A DNA stretch of 64,000 nt from Nostoc foliaceum FACHB-393 (GTDB lineage Bacteria; Cyanobacteriota; Cyanobacteriia; Cyanobacteriales; Nostocaceae). The position numbers were made by a program, and so were the translations under genes. This document shows positions 1-8,941 of the stretch, in pieces; the stretch's first letter is position 1, and each line of letters starts with the position of its first letter. The stretch spans positions 186,001 through 250,000 of the forward strand of contig NZ_JACJTD010000002.1 of assembly GCF_014698505.1 (NCBI RefSeq). The letters are read 5' to 3'. Below the pieces are notes generated by a model, which was given only the letters and a program-made list of their open reading frames with translations, searched no databases and was not told where the DNA came from.

Positions 1-53
1 CGGCTCAAACCAAAAGGATTATTCGAGTTCAAGATGGCTTGATTGTAGGCTAA
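1..53 (+). CDS. C-terminal end of a MacB-type ABC transporter ATPase (partial)
   Basis: Only the last 16 codons are inside the window. The frame starts at base 3 and ends at TAA 51-53. The residues read AQTKRIIRVQDGLIVG, which resembles the final strand and tail of LolD/MacB-class ATPases (ADRIIRxxDGxI). A TolC-like gene follows on the same strand 116 bp downstream, as expected for a tripartite efflux operon (adaptor, ABC, outer-membrane channel). The identification rests on a short tail plus context. Confidence 0.55.
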   Translation, partial: AQTKRIIRVQDGLIVG

Positions 54-169
54 TTTGTTAAGATCAACCCTTTGAGGGGGAATTTAAGATTTAAATTTCT
101 GTAGGTTAATCAGGATAAAAACTCTTGACGTATCCTCAAAAAAACCTAATTAATGACTACATTTAGATT

Positions 170-1606
170 ATGAATTTCAGTTTATTATTTGTGCATTCTA
201 CCTGGGTGAGCGTAGCATTGGCGGTAGCTTTGCCGTCAGGCATCGCTATTCTTTTTCCAACTTTAGCAAGTGCAGCAACTCCCCCAAAACCCCAGAATTC
301 CTCAAACTCTGTACAGGTTCCCGATTACCTCAACCCCAATCCCAATCCTCTGCAATTTCCTACCAAACCGGAGGAAGTAAAGATTCAGGGAACTGTGCCA
401 ATCAGTTTGGCACAAGCTTTAGAACTAGCAAAACGCAACAATCGAGACTTACAAGTAGCCATATTAGAGCTAGAACGCAGTCGCTCGTCGCTACGCGAGT
501 CTCAAGCTGCCTTATTTCCTACTCTTGGTATTAACAGTAGTTTGACTAACAGTGGCAATGGTTTTACTAACAGTTCATCTCCAGCCAGCACCTCTTTCAA
601 TGGTTCAGCACAACTGAACTATAACCTCTATAGTTCTGGGAACCAACAAGCTACTATCCAAGCCGCAGAGGAACAGCTAAGGATAGATGAATTAGATGTT
701 GAGAGTACATCTTTGGAAATCGAACTGAATGTCACAACTGAATATTATGATTTGCTAGAAGCAGATGAACAAGCACGAATTAATCAGTCTGCCGTGGATA
801 ATGCCCAGGCTAGTTTGCGGGATACTCAAGCGAGAGAACAGGCTGGAGTGGGTACGCGGTTCGATGTGCTGCAAGCTCAGGTGAATTTAGCAAACGCCCA
901 ACAAGAACTGACTAATGCTATCTCACAGCAAGAAATCGCTCGTCGTCGGTTAGCAACTCGGTTAAGTTTAGCACAGTCGGTTAATATCACTGCGGCAGAT
1001 CCGGTACAATTAGTCGGTCTTTGGCAGCCAACAGTAGAAGAAACTATTGTGCTAGCTCTTCAAAATCGTCCAGAATTGCAACAGCAATTAGCACAACGTA
1101 ACATTGGTGAGCAACAGCGACGACAAGCACTTTCACAGCTAGGGCCACAAATTAGTTTGGTAGGTAATTACAATCTGCTAGATCGGTATGATGATGGTGT
1201 CAGCATTACTGATGGCTATTCAGTGGGAATTCAAGGAAATCTCAGTTTGTTTGATGGGGGAGCAGCAAGAGCAAGGGCGGCTCAGTCGAGAGCTAATATT
1301 GCGATCGCAGAGACTCAATTTGGTAGCCAGCGCGACCTAATTCGCTTTGATGTAGAACAGTACTATTCTCAATTGCAAGCCAATTTAAATAATGTGCAGA
1401 CTTCTAGCGTGGCTTTAAATCAAGCCAGGGAAGCTCTGAATTTAGCAAGGCTGAGGTTCCAAGCTGGTGTGGGTACTCAAACAGAGGTGATCTCTGCTGA
1501 AAATGACCTGACAAGAGCAGAAGGTAATCGAGTTACAGCTATTTTGGATTACAATCGCGCTCTAGCTAATTTGCAAAGATCAGTCACTTCCAGGGCTTCG
1601 CGCTAA
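170..1606 (+). CDS. TolC family outer-membrane efflux protein
   Basis: The 478-residue protein begins with a signal peptide (hydrophobic stretch about residues 12-35 ending LASAA). Two outer-membrane efflux (OEP) repeats follow, one from about residue 75 to 260 and one from about 285 to 470. The long helices are rich in Ala, Gln and Asn, and each repeat carries the TolC-type motif in which a helix ends with QAGVGTxxDVLxAQ or QAGVGTQTEVISAE. It should form the trimeric channel through the outer membrane for an ABC or RND pump. The end of a MacB-like ATPase lies directly upstream, so the two probably form one export operon. The substrate cannot be told. Confidence 0.93.
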   Translation: MNFSLLFVHSTWVSVALAVALPSGIAILFPTLASAATPPKPQNSSNSVQVPDYLNPNPNPLQFPTKPEEVKIQGTVPISLAQALELAKRNNRDLQVAILELERSRSSLRESQAALFPTLGINSSLTNSGNGFTNSSSPASTSFNGSAQLNYNLYSSGNQQATIQAAEEQLRIDELDVESTSLEIELNVTTEYYDLLEADEQARINQSAVDNAQASLRDTQAREQAGVGTRFDVLQAQVNLANAQQELTNAISQQEIARRRLATRLSLAQSVNITAADPVQLVGLWQPTVEETIVLALQNRPELQQQLAQRNIGEQQRRQALSQLGPQISLVGNYNLLDRYDDGVSITDGYSVGIQGNLSLFDGGAARARAAQSRANIAIAETQFGSQRDLIRFDVEQYYSQLQANLNNVQTSSVALNQAREALNLARLRFQAGVGTQTEVISAENDLTRAEGNRVTAILDYNRALANLQRSVTSRASR

Positions 1607-1740
1607 GGTCAAATTAATAAATAAATTCAAGCTACTTGACGTTTTTGGATAGAAACGGGTTGGTATCCCCCGCAATTTGATCCACATCAAGAATTAAGAT
1701 GAATGGGTATAACTGAGATTTTCTTAAAATACAAAAAAAG

Positions 1741-2517
1741 ATGAGTTATAACCACAAGCTTAAAATCCTACCTTTTATAGTAATTTTCCTGTTAATGCTT
1801 GAATGCTTGCTGGTTAAGCCAACTGCCATAGCAAGAGCAGATTCTCCATCCACCACAGTTTACGAACAACGGATAATTCATAGTCCAGATGGTATTGGCA
1901 AATACTACATGGGGCGAGAAATTGCCAAAGTTATGGGATATACAGGCGCAGGCTGGCTAGAACGACAAAGCCGAGAGGTGGAGGAACAGCCAAGTAAAAT
2001 AGTCAGCCTCCTTAACCTTAAATCTAACGATGTAGTAGCAGATATTGGCGCTGGTACAGGTTACTTGAGCTTTCGCATTGCGCCGTTATTAACAAGAGGT
2101 AAAGTCTTGGCTGTAGATGTTCAGCCAGAAATGTTAGAAATCATTGAGTTGTTCAAAAAAGAGAAAAATATCACCAATGTTGAGCCTGTTTTAGCAACCC
2201 TTAGTAACCCCAACTTACCATCTGAAAGTATCGATTTGGCGTTGATGGTAGATGCTTACCATGAACTTGAGTATCCCCAAGAAGTGATGCAAGGAATTGT
2301 GAAAGGACTTAAACCAGGTGGTCGGGTAGTGCTGGTTGAGTACCGGGGTGAAAATCCCTTTATTATGATTAAACGTCTGCACAAGATGACTCAAAAGCAA
2401 GTCAGCAAAGAAATGCAAGCGGTTGGTTTGGTTTGGCGTGAAACCAAAAACTTATTACCCCAACAGCATTTAATGGTATTTGAGAAACCTAATTCTAACG
2501 ATTCTTTGACAAGATGA
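1741..2517 (+). CDS. Class I SAM-dependent methyltransferase with an N-terminal signal/membrane segment
   Basis: The 258-residue protein has a Rossmann methyltransferase core. Motif I reads VVADIGAGTGYLSF (about 98-111), an acidic strand-2 end reads LAVDVQPEML, and a late motif reads LKPGGRVVLVEY. The first 35 residues are a basic start followed by a long hydrophobic run and an ARA-type cleavage site, so the protein is probably exported or anchored in a membrane. The block around GIGKYYMGREIAKVMGYTGAGWLER is, as I recall it, typical of a small family in cyanobacteria and planctomycetes. The substrate is unknown. SAM is not normally available outside the cytoplasm, so an N-terminal anchor with a cytoplasmic domain is the alternative to full export. 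Confidence 0.82.
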   Translation: MSYNHKLKILPFIVIFLLMLECLLVKPTAIARADSPSTTVYEQRIIHSPDGIGKYYMGREIAKVMGYTGAGWLERQSREVEEQPSKIVSLLNLKSNDVVADIGAGTGYLSFRIAPLLTRGKVLAVDVQPEMLEIIELFKKEKNITNVEPVLATLSNPNLPSESIDLALMVDAYHELEYPQEVMQGIVKGLKPGGRVVLVEYRGENPFIMIKRLHKMTQKQVSKEMQAVGLVWRETKNLLPQQHLMVFEKPNSNDSLTR

Positions 2518-2592
2518 GACTTTGGCAGTAGATCACAAAAAAATATGTACCAAGCCATAATAAAGTAAGACTCCTTGCCAGAGCAGAAAATC

Positions 2593-3273
2593 ATGGTCAA
2601 CCTATCACTCAAGCAGCGAATTCCTCCTTTAGAGAATGGCGATCGCCTCACTCGCTACGAATTTGAGCGACGCTATCAAGCAATGCCCCGTCATCAAAAG
2701 GCAGAATTAATTGAAGGAGTTGTATACTTGGCATCCCCTTTACGCTTTGAAAGTCATGCTGAACCACATGGTCATCTAATAGGCTGGTTGTGGACTTACC
2801 AAATTGCCACTCCTGGTGTGAGATTAGGAATTGAGCCAACAGTCCGCTTAGATCGAGACAATGAACCGCAACCTGATGGGGTGCTATTAATAACACCAGC
2901 AGCTAGAGGACAATCTCTTTTTAGTGATGATGATTACATCGAAGGTGCGCCAGAACTAGTAATAGAGATAGCAGCTAGCAGCGTTGCTATTGATTTACAT
3001 GACAAGAAAAAAGTCTATGGTCGTAATGGGGTAAAAGAATACATTATTTGGCAAGTATTTGAAAATAAATTAGATTGGTTTTGCCTGCAACAAGGAGAAT
3101 ATGTGTCCTTAGAAGTGGACGCAGATGGAATTATCAAAAGTCAAGTATTTCCTGGTTTGTGGTTATCAATGTCGGATTTACTTGCTGGCAATATGCAGCA
3201 AGTATTGGCTGTGTTGCAGTTGGGATTAAATTCGCCAGAACATCAAATATTCGTGCAGCAGTTGTCTGATTAA
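2593..3273 (+). CDS. Uma2 family (DUF820) putative endonuclease
   Basis: The protein has 226 residues from ATG 2593; a TTG 18 bp upstream would add six residues without support. It shows the Uma2 PD-(D/E)XK layout: EPQPDGVLLI (the PD acidic motif), ELVIEIAASSVAIDLHDKKKVYGRNGVKEYIIW (glutamate on a strand, then the lysine-rich helix and the GV-x-EY-x-IW end strand). The family is hugely expanded in filamentous cyanobacteria, and its biological role is poorly known. It stands alone here, between the methyltransferase and convergent genes. Confidence 0.9.
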   Translation: MVNLSLKQRIPPLENGDRLTRYEFERRYQAMPRHQKAELIEGVVYLASPLRFESHAEPHGHLIGWLWTYQIATPGVRLGIEPTVRLDRDNEPQPDGVLLITPAARGQSLFSDDDYIEGAPELVIEIAASSVAIDLHDKKKVYGRNGVKEYIIWQVFENKLDWFCLQQGEYVSLEVDADGIIKSQVFPGLWLSMSDLLAGNMQQVLAVLQLGLNSPEHQIFVQQLSD

Positions 3274-3275
3274 TT

Positions 3276-3289
3276 CGTAATTCGTAATT
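3276..3289. repeat. Heptamer tandem repeat (CGTAATT x2)
   Basis: Two exact copies of CGTAATT lie just behind the Uma2 stop codon. They are the reverse complement of the AATTACG heptamer repeated at 18110-18151. This is the short tandemly repeated repetitive (STRR) type known from heterocystous cyanobacteria. Confidence 0.6.
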
Positions 3290-3410
3290 TACTAATAGAA
3301 GATAGGTAGCTACTCTTAAACAAAGAATAATTTTCTATTATCTCCTTGAATGAATTTGGTTACTCTAGACTATTAATTACAAATTATTCGGTTACAGCAA
3401 TTTTTTAGCA

Positions 3411-3707
3411 TCAGTCTATTTTTTGGGGAATGAGACTGGCGTTTTTGGTTGCACTATCCCAAACAATCCAGCTAATAGAATTATCTAAATCATCGGGGCT
3501 ATTGGAAACTTTGAAATATAGCTTTTCTAAGCCTTTAGTTTCAATGGCAAAGTCGGCATTTTGAGCATAAACAACTATAAAACCTTTGTCTCGCAAACAA
3601 TACATCGCCCAGGCTTTCAATGATTGCTTGTATGGTTCGTGTGGAATTGGCGGTTTTGTGATTGTGTCTTCAATTACTTTAAATATTTGCGTGATTTTTG
3701 CGGACAT
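3411..3707 (-). CDS. Conserved-looking hypothetical protein
   Basis: I chose the internal ATG at 3707 (MSAKITQIFK), giving 98 residues; the longer reading would run into the upstream VOC gene. The sequence has an alpha helix (KQSLKAWAMYCLRDKGF) followed by short beta strands (FIVVYAQNADFAIET, KLYFKVS, ISWIVWD). There is no signal peptide or membrane segment. The order helix-strand-strand with an acidic residue (NADF) and a later lysine recalls a small PD-(D/E)XK-like fold, but this is only a resemblance. It follows the VOC gene by 28 bp on the same strand and is probably cotranscribed with it. Confidence 0.55.
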   Translation of the reverse strand: MSAKITQIFKVIEDTITKPPIPHEPYKQSLKAWAMYCLRDKGFIVVYAQNADFAIETKGLEKLYFKVSNSPDDLDNSISWIVWDSATKNASLIPQKID

Positions 3708-3735
3708 AGTAGATACTTTTGTTATTACCCCTAAG

Positions 3736-4203
3736 TTAACTGGCTTCTGGATCGCAACGAATTTCAATCATAAAGCCATCTGGATCGTAAAAATACACTC
3801 CTCTACCAGTAGGACGAGTGACTGGGCCATGTGCGATCGCTATTTTATTTTCTCTGATTACTGTCACCGCTTGCTCGAATAACTGCGGATCTATATCAAA
3901 AGCCAGATGGTATGCTCTGGTGAAAGTCTTCTCTGGATTGGGATCTGGTGGTGATAATTCTGGTTCCCCAAATAAATCCAAGACGGTACCATCCGGGGTG
4001 ATGAAGTTGGCTACTTTTCCTGAAGCAACAAGTTCCACCAGGGTTGCGGGTACTTCATCGCCTGTCAGTTCATGCAAACCCAGGATTGTGCCATAAAAGT
4101 AGCGGGAAGCTTGCATATCCTGGACGTTGAGGGCAATGTGATGCACTTTACGCAGATTTCCCGGCGCAAGGACACTGTTCACAGATTGGGTGCTAGATAG
4201 CAT
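3736..4203 (-). CDS. VOC (glyoxalase/dioxygenase superfamily) protein
   Basis: The 155-residue protein shows the two beta-alpha-beta-beta-beta modules of the vicinal oxygen chelate fold. Likely metal ligands are His in KVHHIALNV, His in AYHLAFDI and Glu in FMIEIRCD. The segment YFYDPDGFMIEIR is the usual C-terminal VOC signature. It could be a lyase, dioxygenase or resistance protein; the sequence does not decide. The gene starts at ATG 4203, directly beside the divergent DUF4385 gene. Confidence 0.85.
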   Translation of the reverse strand: MLSSTQSVNSVLAPGNLRKVHHIALNVQDMQASRYFYGTILGLHELTGDEVPATLVELVASGKVANFITPDGTVLDLFGEPELSPPDPNPEKTFTRAYHLAFDIDPQLFEQAVTVIRENKIAIAHGPVTRPTGRGVYFYDPDGFMIEIRCDPEAS

Positions 4204-4280
4204 AGTAGAACAAAATCTCTTTACTAGGATAGAAGTTGAACTTTTTCTTAAAGTTTACTATTCCTAAATAAAAATCTATC

Positions 4281-4739
4281 ATGCCATTTGATTATTCTTT
4301 AGACTTTAAGAATATTGATTTTCGCCAACATCCCGAACTCTATCGTGTTGGCAAGGGTGAGCAGGGTGTACTTTTGGTAGAACCATACAAATCAGAAATT
4401 CTTCCCTACTGGCGGTTCAAAACTCCTGATATTGCTAGAGAGTCAAGTGAAAAAATCTACGAGATGTTTCTTGTTTATCTAGAACAAGATGATTTTGTCG
4501 GAGCGGATATGGCACGAAAGTTTATCCAAATGGGTTATACTCGCTCTCGTCGTTATGCTAATCATAAAAGCGGCAGAAAATACAAACAGGACTCGCAAAA
4601 AGAGATTTTACCCTATGAAGTAGACCCTGTGAAAGCTGAATCAGCAGCAATATTTAAAGTCAAATGGATGCAAGCAAAGACAAATCAGAAATATCAAGAG
4701 CTTTTAGCCAGACATAAGCAGAGATATGAAGTTGACTAG
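4281..4739 (+). CDS. DUF4385 family protein
   Basis: The 152-residue soluble protein matches DUF4385 as I remember it: FDYSLDFKNIDFRQHPELYRVGKGEQGVLLVEPYK at the start, LPYWRFKTPDIA, and the central FVGADMARKFIQMGYTRSRRYANHKSGRKY block. The family is widespread in bacteria and of unknown function. The charged C-terminal half (KWMQAKTNQKYQELLARHK) is helical. The gene is divergent from the VOC gene, with 77 bp between the two starts. Confidence 0.85.
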   Translation: MPFDYSLDFKNIDFRQHPELYRVGKGEQGVLLVEPYKSEILPYWRFKTPDIARESSEKIYEMFLVYLEQDDFVGADMARKFIQMGYTRSRRYANHKSGRKYKQDSQKEILPYEVDPVKAESAAIFKVKWMQAKTNQKYQELLARHKQRYEVD

Positions 4740-4874
4740 CTGTCTGTCAAGTCTAAAGTTATTTTTGTGATCATCTCCGTTGTAGCTTGATTTTTTCTTA
4801 TGCTTAAAAGCGGGCAATTCTACAGGAGATTGTAATTCTGAATTACCTTGTCCCGCTACCCCCTCACAAATTAG

Positions 4875-5990
4875 TCATGATGCTGACTCCTCTACTAACA
4901 ATTCTGATGCAGCATCACCATCAACAGGTTGATCGAAACCACTAGGTTTAGAAAAACCATCTGCTACATCTTTGATAAAACCAGCTACAGGTACAGCGAT
5001 TAGCAAACCCAAGACTCCACCAACATTGGTTCCTACAAGCAAAGCAACTAACACCCATATTGGTCTAAGTCCAGTAAACTTGCCTAAAAGTCGTGGTGCG
5101 ATCGCCTGATCAATTAACTGGTCAATGACAACAGCTACCGCAAAAACCTTCACTGCTAGCCAAAAGTCATGTGTGGCTATTATTAAAGTTATTACAACAA
5201 GACTGACAACATCGCCAAAGGGAATTAAGCTCAAAAGCCCAACTCCCAAACCGAAGAGTAAAGCAAACTGGACTTGAAAAGCTAAAAACAATAATGTTAG
5301 TGAAACACCCATCAGCAAAGCTAAAGTTCCCTGACCAATCAAGTAATTTTGGAAGTTTTGCTGAATTGACTGGCTTACCTGTTGAGGTAAACTCCCAGGT
5401 AACTTTTTAAATATCGCCTCCCAAATTCTTGGCCCATCTAACAACAGATAAAAAGTTAGAACCACTATGATTAATGCCTCAGAAATACTATCAATCGTAT
5501 CTCTGATAATGCTTAAAAGTTTATCTGAAACAAACTCTATCTCATTGGGTAATTGGTCAGTAATTTGTGTTAATAAATGACTCAGATTCACATTTATTTT
5601 GTGCTTAAAAAACCAATCATTTAAAATTTTAAGTTTTTCTTCGCTAGAATCAATCCATTGGGGGAGAACTTTAGCCATTTCATTAAATTGCTCTAAAACA
5701 ATAGGAACTAAAGTAATACCCAGAGCAACAATAATTAACAATGCTAATATAAAAACTAATGATACTGCATAGCTGCGTTTAACTCCTCGTTGTTGGAGAA
5801 TCGAAACAGGATAGTTTAAAACGAATGCAAGCAAAATAGCCAAGACAAGTATTGTTCCGACAGGTTGAAAAGTTTTAAAAAGTAAAAATGCTAGCCAAGT
5901 ATTGAGAAATAATAGAGGAAATAGCAGCGTAAAAATTAACCATTTAAGTAGTTGATTGAGTGAAAAATTCATAATTAATTTAAAAATCAA
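4875..5990 (-). CDS. AI-2E family (PerM/UPF0118) membrane transporter
   Basis: The 371-residue polytopic protein has hydrophobic segments near residues 12-32, 36-56, 63-88, 160-185, 215-245, 250-275, 280-300 and 308-340. This is the two-plus-one-plus-five arrangement of the PerM/AI-2E exporter family. The family-typical LLSLIPFGDVVSLVV and LRPIWVLVALLVGTNVGGVLGLLIAVPVAG stretches are present in its C-terminal half. Members export signals or exchange ions; the substrate here is unknown. A non-family acidic tail (DGDAASELLVEESAS) ends the protein. Confidence 0.9.
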   Translation of the reverse strand: MIFKLIMNFSLNQLLKWLIFTLLFPLLFLNTWLAFLLFKTFQPVGTILVLAILLAFVLNYPVSILQQRGVKRSYAVSLVFILALLIIVALGITLVPIVLEQFNEMAKVLPQWIDSSEEKLKILNDWFFKHKINVNLSHLLTQITDQLPNEIEFVSDKLLSIIRDTIDSISEALIIVVLTFYLLLDGPRIWEAIFKKLPGSLPQQVSQSIQQNFQNYLIGQGTLALLMGVSLTLLFLAFQVQFALLFGLGVGLLSLIPFGDVVSLVVITLIIATHDFWLAVKVFAVAVVIDQLIDQAIAPRLLGKFTGLRPIWVLVALLVGTNVGGVLGLLIAVPVAGFIKDVADGFSKPSGFDQPVDGDAASELLVEESAS

Positions 5991-6091
5991 AATTATTCTA
6001 GTGACTAAATTGAACCTGGGGATTAAATATGAATAAGGGGACGGAGATGATGAAAATCTTTACCCATTCCCAATTTTCGGTTATTTGAGTA

Positions 6092-7525
6092 CTAACTTTC
6101 ATTAAAAGCTAAAAATTGCTCCTCATTTATTCGTCCAGCTTGATACAGAGTATTCGTAATTTCCGAAAGAGTTAAAACCGCATGACCGCGATAACCATTT
6201 TGCTGTAATTTATCTTTTACCCCTTGTTCATGGTCGATAAATACCACAATATCATTAACTTTTAATCCTGCGGATTCTAACTTTTTTGCCCCTTCCATGA
6301 CACTTTTACCGCTGATGAGAATATCGTCAACCACCACAATCGTTTCGCCGGGATGAAAGTTACCCTCAATTACTCTCCGAGTTCCGTGTGCCTTCACCTC
6401 TTTACGAGGGAAAATCATCGGACAATGAAGGCGCAAAGCTAAACCGGTGGCAGTAGGCAAAGAACCGTAGGGAATACCTGCTAACCTATCAAAATGGAGA
6501 TTCTTCAAAATATCCTCATAGGCAGTGAGAACTTGATTAAAAACTTGAGGATTGGAAATAATTTTGCGTAAGTCAATGTAATAAGGAAATATAGCTCCTG
6601 ATGCTTGGACAAAGCTGCCAAACATAATGCAATCAATATCATAAAGTTGTAAAATCAAATCCTGTTGTGGGTGCTGATTTAGCAAACAAACATCAGGAAA
6701 CCACACAGAACATGTAGAATTTTCGTGAATAATTTCGGTTTTTATTTGATTAATTTCTGCGCGTAAAGACTGGACTTCTTCAGATAGCTGTATGTTTCCC
6801 AACATATCTTGAGGAACAGGAATCAGCAAACCATCACCGTTAGCATTCAAACCTGCTTCTAAAATTGGCTTCAGGTTTCCACTCTTCGCCCAGATGCTAC
6901 GCGCCATAATAATTCTTTCAGGCGCGATCGCTCGAATAAGTGCTAAAACTTCAGGATTTGTAGTTCCCACTTCCAAACCCAATTGTTCTGGAGTTCCCCA
7001 GGTTTTTGATTCTTTTACTACCTGTAAATAAAGGGGCGATTCGTTTGTAGGATATTGCTGTAAAGCTTCTGCACCTGGATTAGAAGTACAGCATAAAATA
7101 AACACCGCTTTATCAGGATAGACCAAAAAAGGTGCTACGTGATCTTGTCCTGTATAAGGACTGAGAGTGATTGCATCCACTTGCCATTCTGTAAACACAG
7201 TTTGAGCAAAAATGGTACTAGTATTTAAGTCACTGTGTTTAGCATCTAAAATAACTGGGATGTGGGATGGAATTGCTGCTAAAGTTTTGTACAGCAGTTC
7301 TAAACCGGGAATACCTAATGCTTCGTAAAAGCCAAGCGTCGGTTTATAGGCACAAACGAAATCAGAAGTTTCAGCAATAATGAATTGTAACCATTTCTCC
7401 AAACCAGTTATGAGTTCTTCAGATTCATAACGCACAGGCATCATCTCTGGATTTGGATCAAGTCCTACAAACAGTAAGCTTTGATTTTGCAAGATATTAC
7501 GATTCAATTTATCAAAAAAGTTCAT
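6092..7525 (-). CDS. pyrF/pyrE: Bifunctional orotidine-5'-phosphate decarboxylase / orotate phosphoribosyltransferase
   Basis: The 477-residue fusion carries out the last two steps of UMP synthesis. The N-terminal half is OMP decarboxylase, with VGLDPNPEMMP near 20-30 and the catalytic DAKHSD (Lys96, Asp99). The C-terminal half is orotate phosphoribosyltransferase, with the PRPP loop TIVVVDDILISGKS near 410-425. The domain order is the reverse of eukaryotic UMP synthase (OPRT-OMPDC). This inverted fusion is known from cyanobacteria and kinetoplastids. The gene lies 25 bp behind the cytochrome b gene on the same strand and may be cotranscribed with it. Confidence 0.95.
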   Translation of the reverse strand: MNFFDKLNRNILQNQSLLFVGLDPNPEMMPVRYESEELITGLEKWLQFIIAETSDFVCAYKPTLGFYEALGIPGLELLYKTLAAIPSHIPVILDAKHSDLNTSTIFAQTVFTEWQVDAITLSPYTGQDHVAPFLVYPDKAVFILCCTSNPGAEALQQYPTNESPLYLQVVKESKTWGTPEQLGLEVGTTNPEVLALIRAIAPERIIMARSIWAKSGNLKPILEAGLNANGDGLLIPVPQDMLGNIQLSEEVQSLRAEINQIKTEIIHENSTCSVWFPDVCLLNQHPQQDLILQLYDIDCIMFGSFVQASGAIFPYYIDLRKIISNPQVFNQVLTAYEDILKNLHFDRLAGIPYGSLPTATGLALRLHCPMIFPRKEVKAHGTRRVIEGNFHPGETIVVVDDILISGKSVMEGAKKLESAGLKVNDIVVFIDHEQGVKDKLQQNGYRGHAVLTLSEITNTLYQAGRINEEQFLAFNES

Positions 7526-7550
7526 ATTTTTGTGAAAAAAAGATTATTTA

Positions 7551-8144
7551 TCAAAACATTGATTCTGTTAATTCAGTACCACCAGCTTTCTGCCCTAATC
7601 GAGAGTGAATCACTGCAAATAAGATAACCATCGGCACTGAGGCAAAGTGAACGATTCGCAATGCTTGCCAACTGCCAAACAGATCCACAATCCAGGGAAA
7701 TTGAGCAGGTTTATACATTCCTATTCCTGTAAATAACGCTAGAAGCAAAATAGGAATAATTGCTGTATAGGCAATCCGATGCCAAGCATAAATTAGACGC
7801 TTGGAATTTTGACTTTTTTGTAATGCTTTCAAGTCATTGGCACCGACAAACCGATGTCGCCAGCGCCGGGTAATTAAAACGTAAATTCCATACCACAGGA
7901 GATTCAGCGAAAATAGCCACATTGCTGCAAAATGCCAGTGTCTACCTCCAGCAAGCCAACCTCCTAAGGTAAATATCGGAGGAATGTGCAAACCTGCACG
8001 CCCACCAAAAACAGGGTTGGCGTTGTAAATTTGTAATCCACTGGTGAGCATGATAAACAGGCTAATAATGTTACACCAGTGAAAAATTTTGGCTGCGATC
8101 GCTTGAGTGGGTCGCTTTCGAGTTTGGGAGGGGGTCAAATTCAT
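7551..8144 (-). CDS. Cytochrome b561-like membrane protein (cytochrome b/b6 domain)
   Basis: The 197-residue protein has four hydrophobic helices (about 22-40, 68-90, 124-142, 164-183). Candidate heme-b histidines are in KIFHWCNIISLF, GGRHWHFAAMW, AWHRIAYTA and VHFASVPMVILFAVIH. It resembles the membrane anchor subunit of thiosulfate reductase or YedZ-like systems, which pass electrons to a periplasmic molybdoenzyme. No molybdoenzyme gene is adjacent here, so the partner is elsewhere or absent. Confidence 0.85.
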   Translation of the reverse strand: MNLTPSQTRKRPTQAIAAKIFHWCNIISLFIMLTSGLQIYNANPVFGGRAGLHIPPIFTLGGWLAGGRHWHFAAMWLFSLNLLWYGIYVLITRRWRHRFVGANDLKALQKSQNSKRLIYAWHRIAYTAIIPILLLALFTGIGMYKPAQFPWIVDLFGSWQALRIVHFASVPMVILFAVIHSRLGQKAGGTELTESMF

Positions 8145-8314
8145 AGATTTTGACTGATAAAATTTGCTGTTTATCTGTCTTGGGTGAATGGCCTAGCAAG
8201 TTTGGAGATGGGCATTAATCACCTTTATTTTCCCATCCTATGACTCAGTATTCTGACATTGATGATCTAACATCTGCTGTTTTAAATGTCAGTTTAGGTA
8301 TGGTTAGAGGTGTT

Positions 8315-8824
8315 CTAAGCTAAATTGTCAAAATTGGGCAGTGTCTTACAGCAGTCTGCTCGTAATAAAATGATAAATTTCATTCCATCATTCTCTCGCT
8401 CAAACGACTGCTGATACTCGAATCCCAATTTCTGCCATACCCTTATCGCACGCTGATTGAATGCCGCGATCGTCACCCGACAAGCTTTTGGGTTAAATAA
8501 ACTGTCTGCAAATTTCAATACGGCATTGGCATACTCAGCACCCTTTCCTCGTCCGGTCAAGTCAGGGCGAATTCCCATGCCAATATCTAGCGCCTGATCG
8601 CGGTAATCACCACCAGTGACCTGTCGATCTTGTCCAAAAGAACAGTAAGCTACCAACTCGCTATTTTTATCCACAATGCTATAGAAGTTATTCTGGGAGT
8701 GCAGAATATGTTGTAGTGAATTAGCTTCTTGCTCTGAGTAATTGTATAGATCATAAGGTGGCTCATATCGCCAACTTAGGATAGCGCGTGCATTACTCTC
8801 ATTGATTAGGTAAAACGTGAACAT
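8315..8824 (-). CDS. GNAT family N-acetyltransferase
   Basis: The 169-residue protein carries the acetyl-CoA binding motif A (DIGMGIRPDLTGRGKGAEYANAVLKFA, Q/RxxGxG/A form) followed by the motif B strand and helix CRVTIAAFNQRAIRVWQKLGFEYQQSFER. This order is typical of Gcn5-related acetyltransferases acting on small molecules or N-termini. The substrate is unknown. It stands alone on the minus strand. Confidence 0.88.
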   Translation of the reverse strand: MFTFYLINESNARAILSWRYEPPYDLYNYSEQEANSLQHILHSQNNFYSIVDKNSELVAYCSFGQDRQVTGGDYRDQALDIGMGIRPDLTGRGKGAEYANAVLKFADSLFNPKACRVTIAAFNQRAIRVWQKLGFEYQQSFERENDGMKFIILLRADCCKTLPNFDNLA

Positions 8825-8941
8825 TACTTACTGTGCTGTTTGTACTACGCTAACCCTAACTTTGAGATCCGCTCAGTATAATGCCGCTTTGTTAATGCAT
8901 CGACTTGCAAAAATTAACACCTCCTACTCAAGGCTAATTAC

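Noticed and set aside
8240-8323. 27-codon frame MTQYSDIDDLTSAVLNVSLG ending GVLS
   Set aside because: No ribosome site is evident, and its end overlaps the convergent acetyltransferase gene. It may be a remnant of a larger gene, but nothing supports this.
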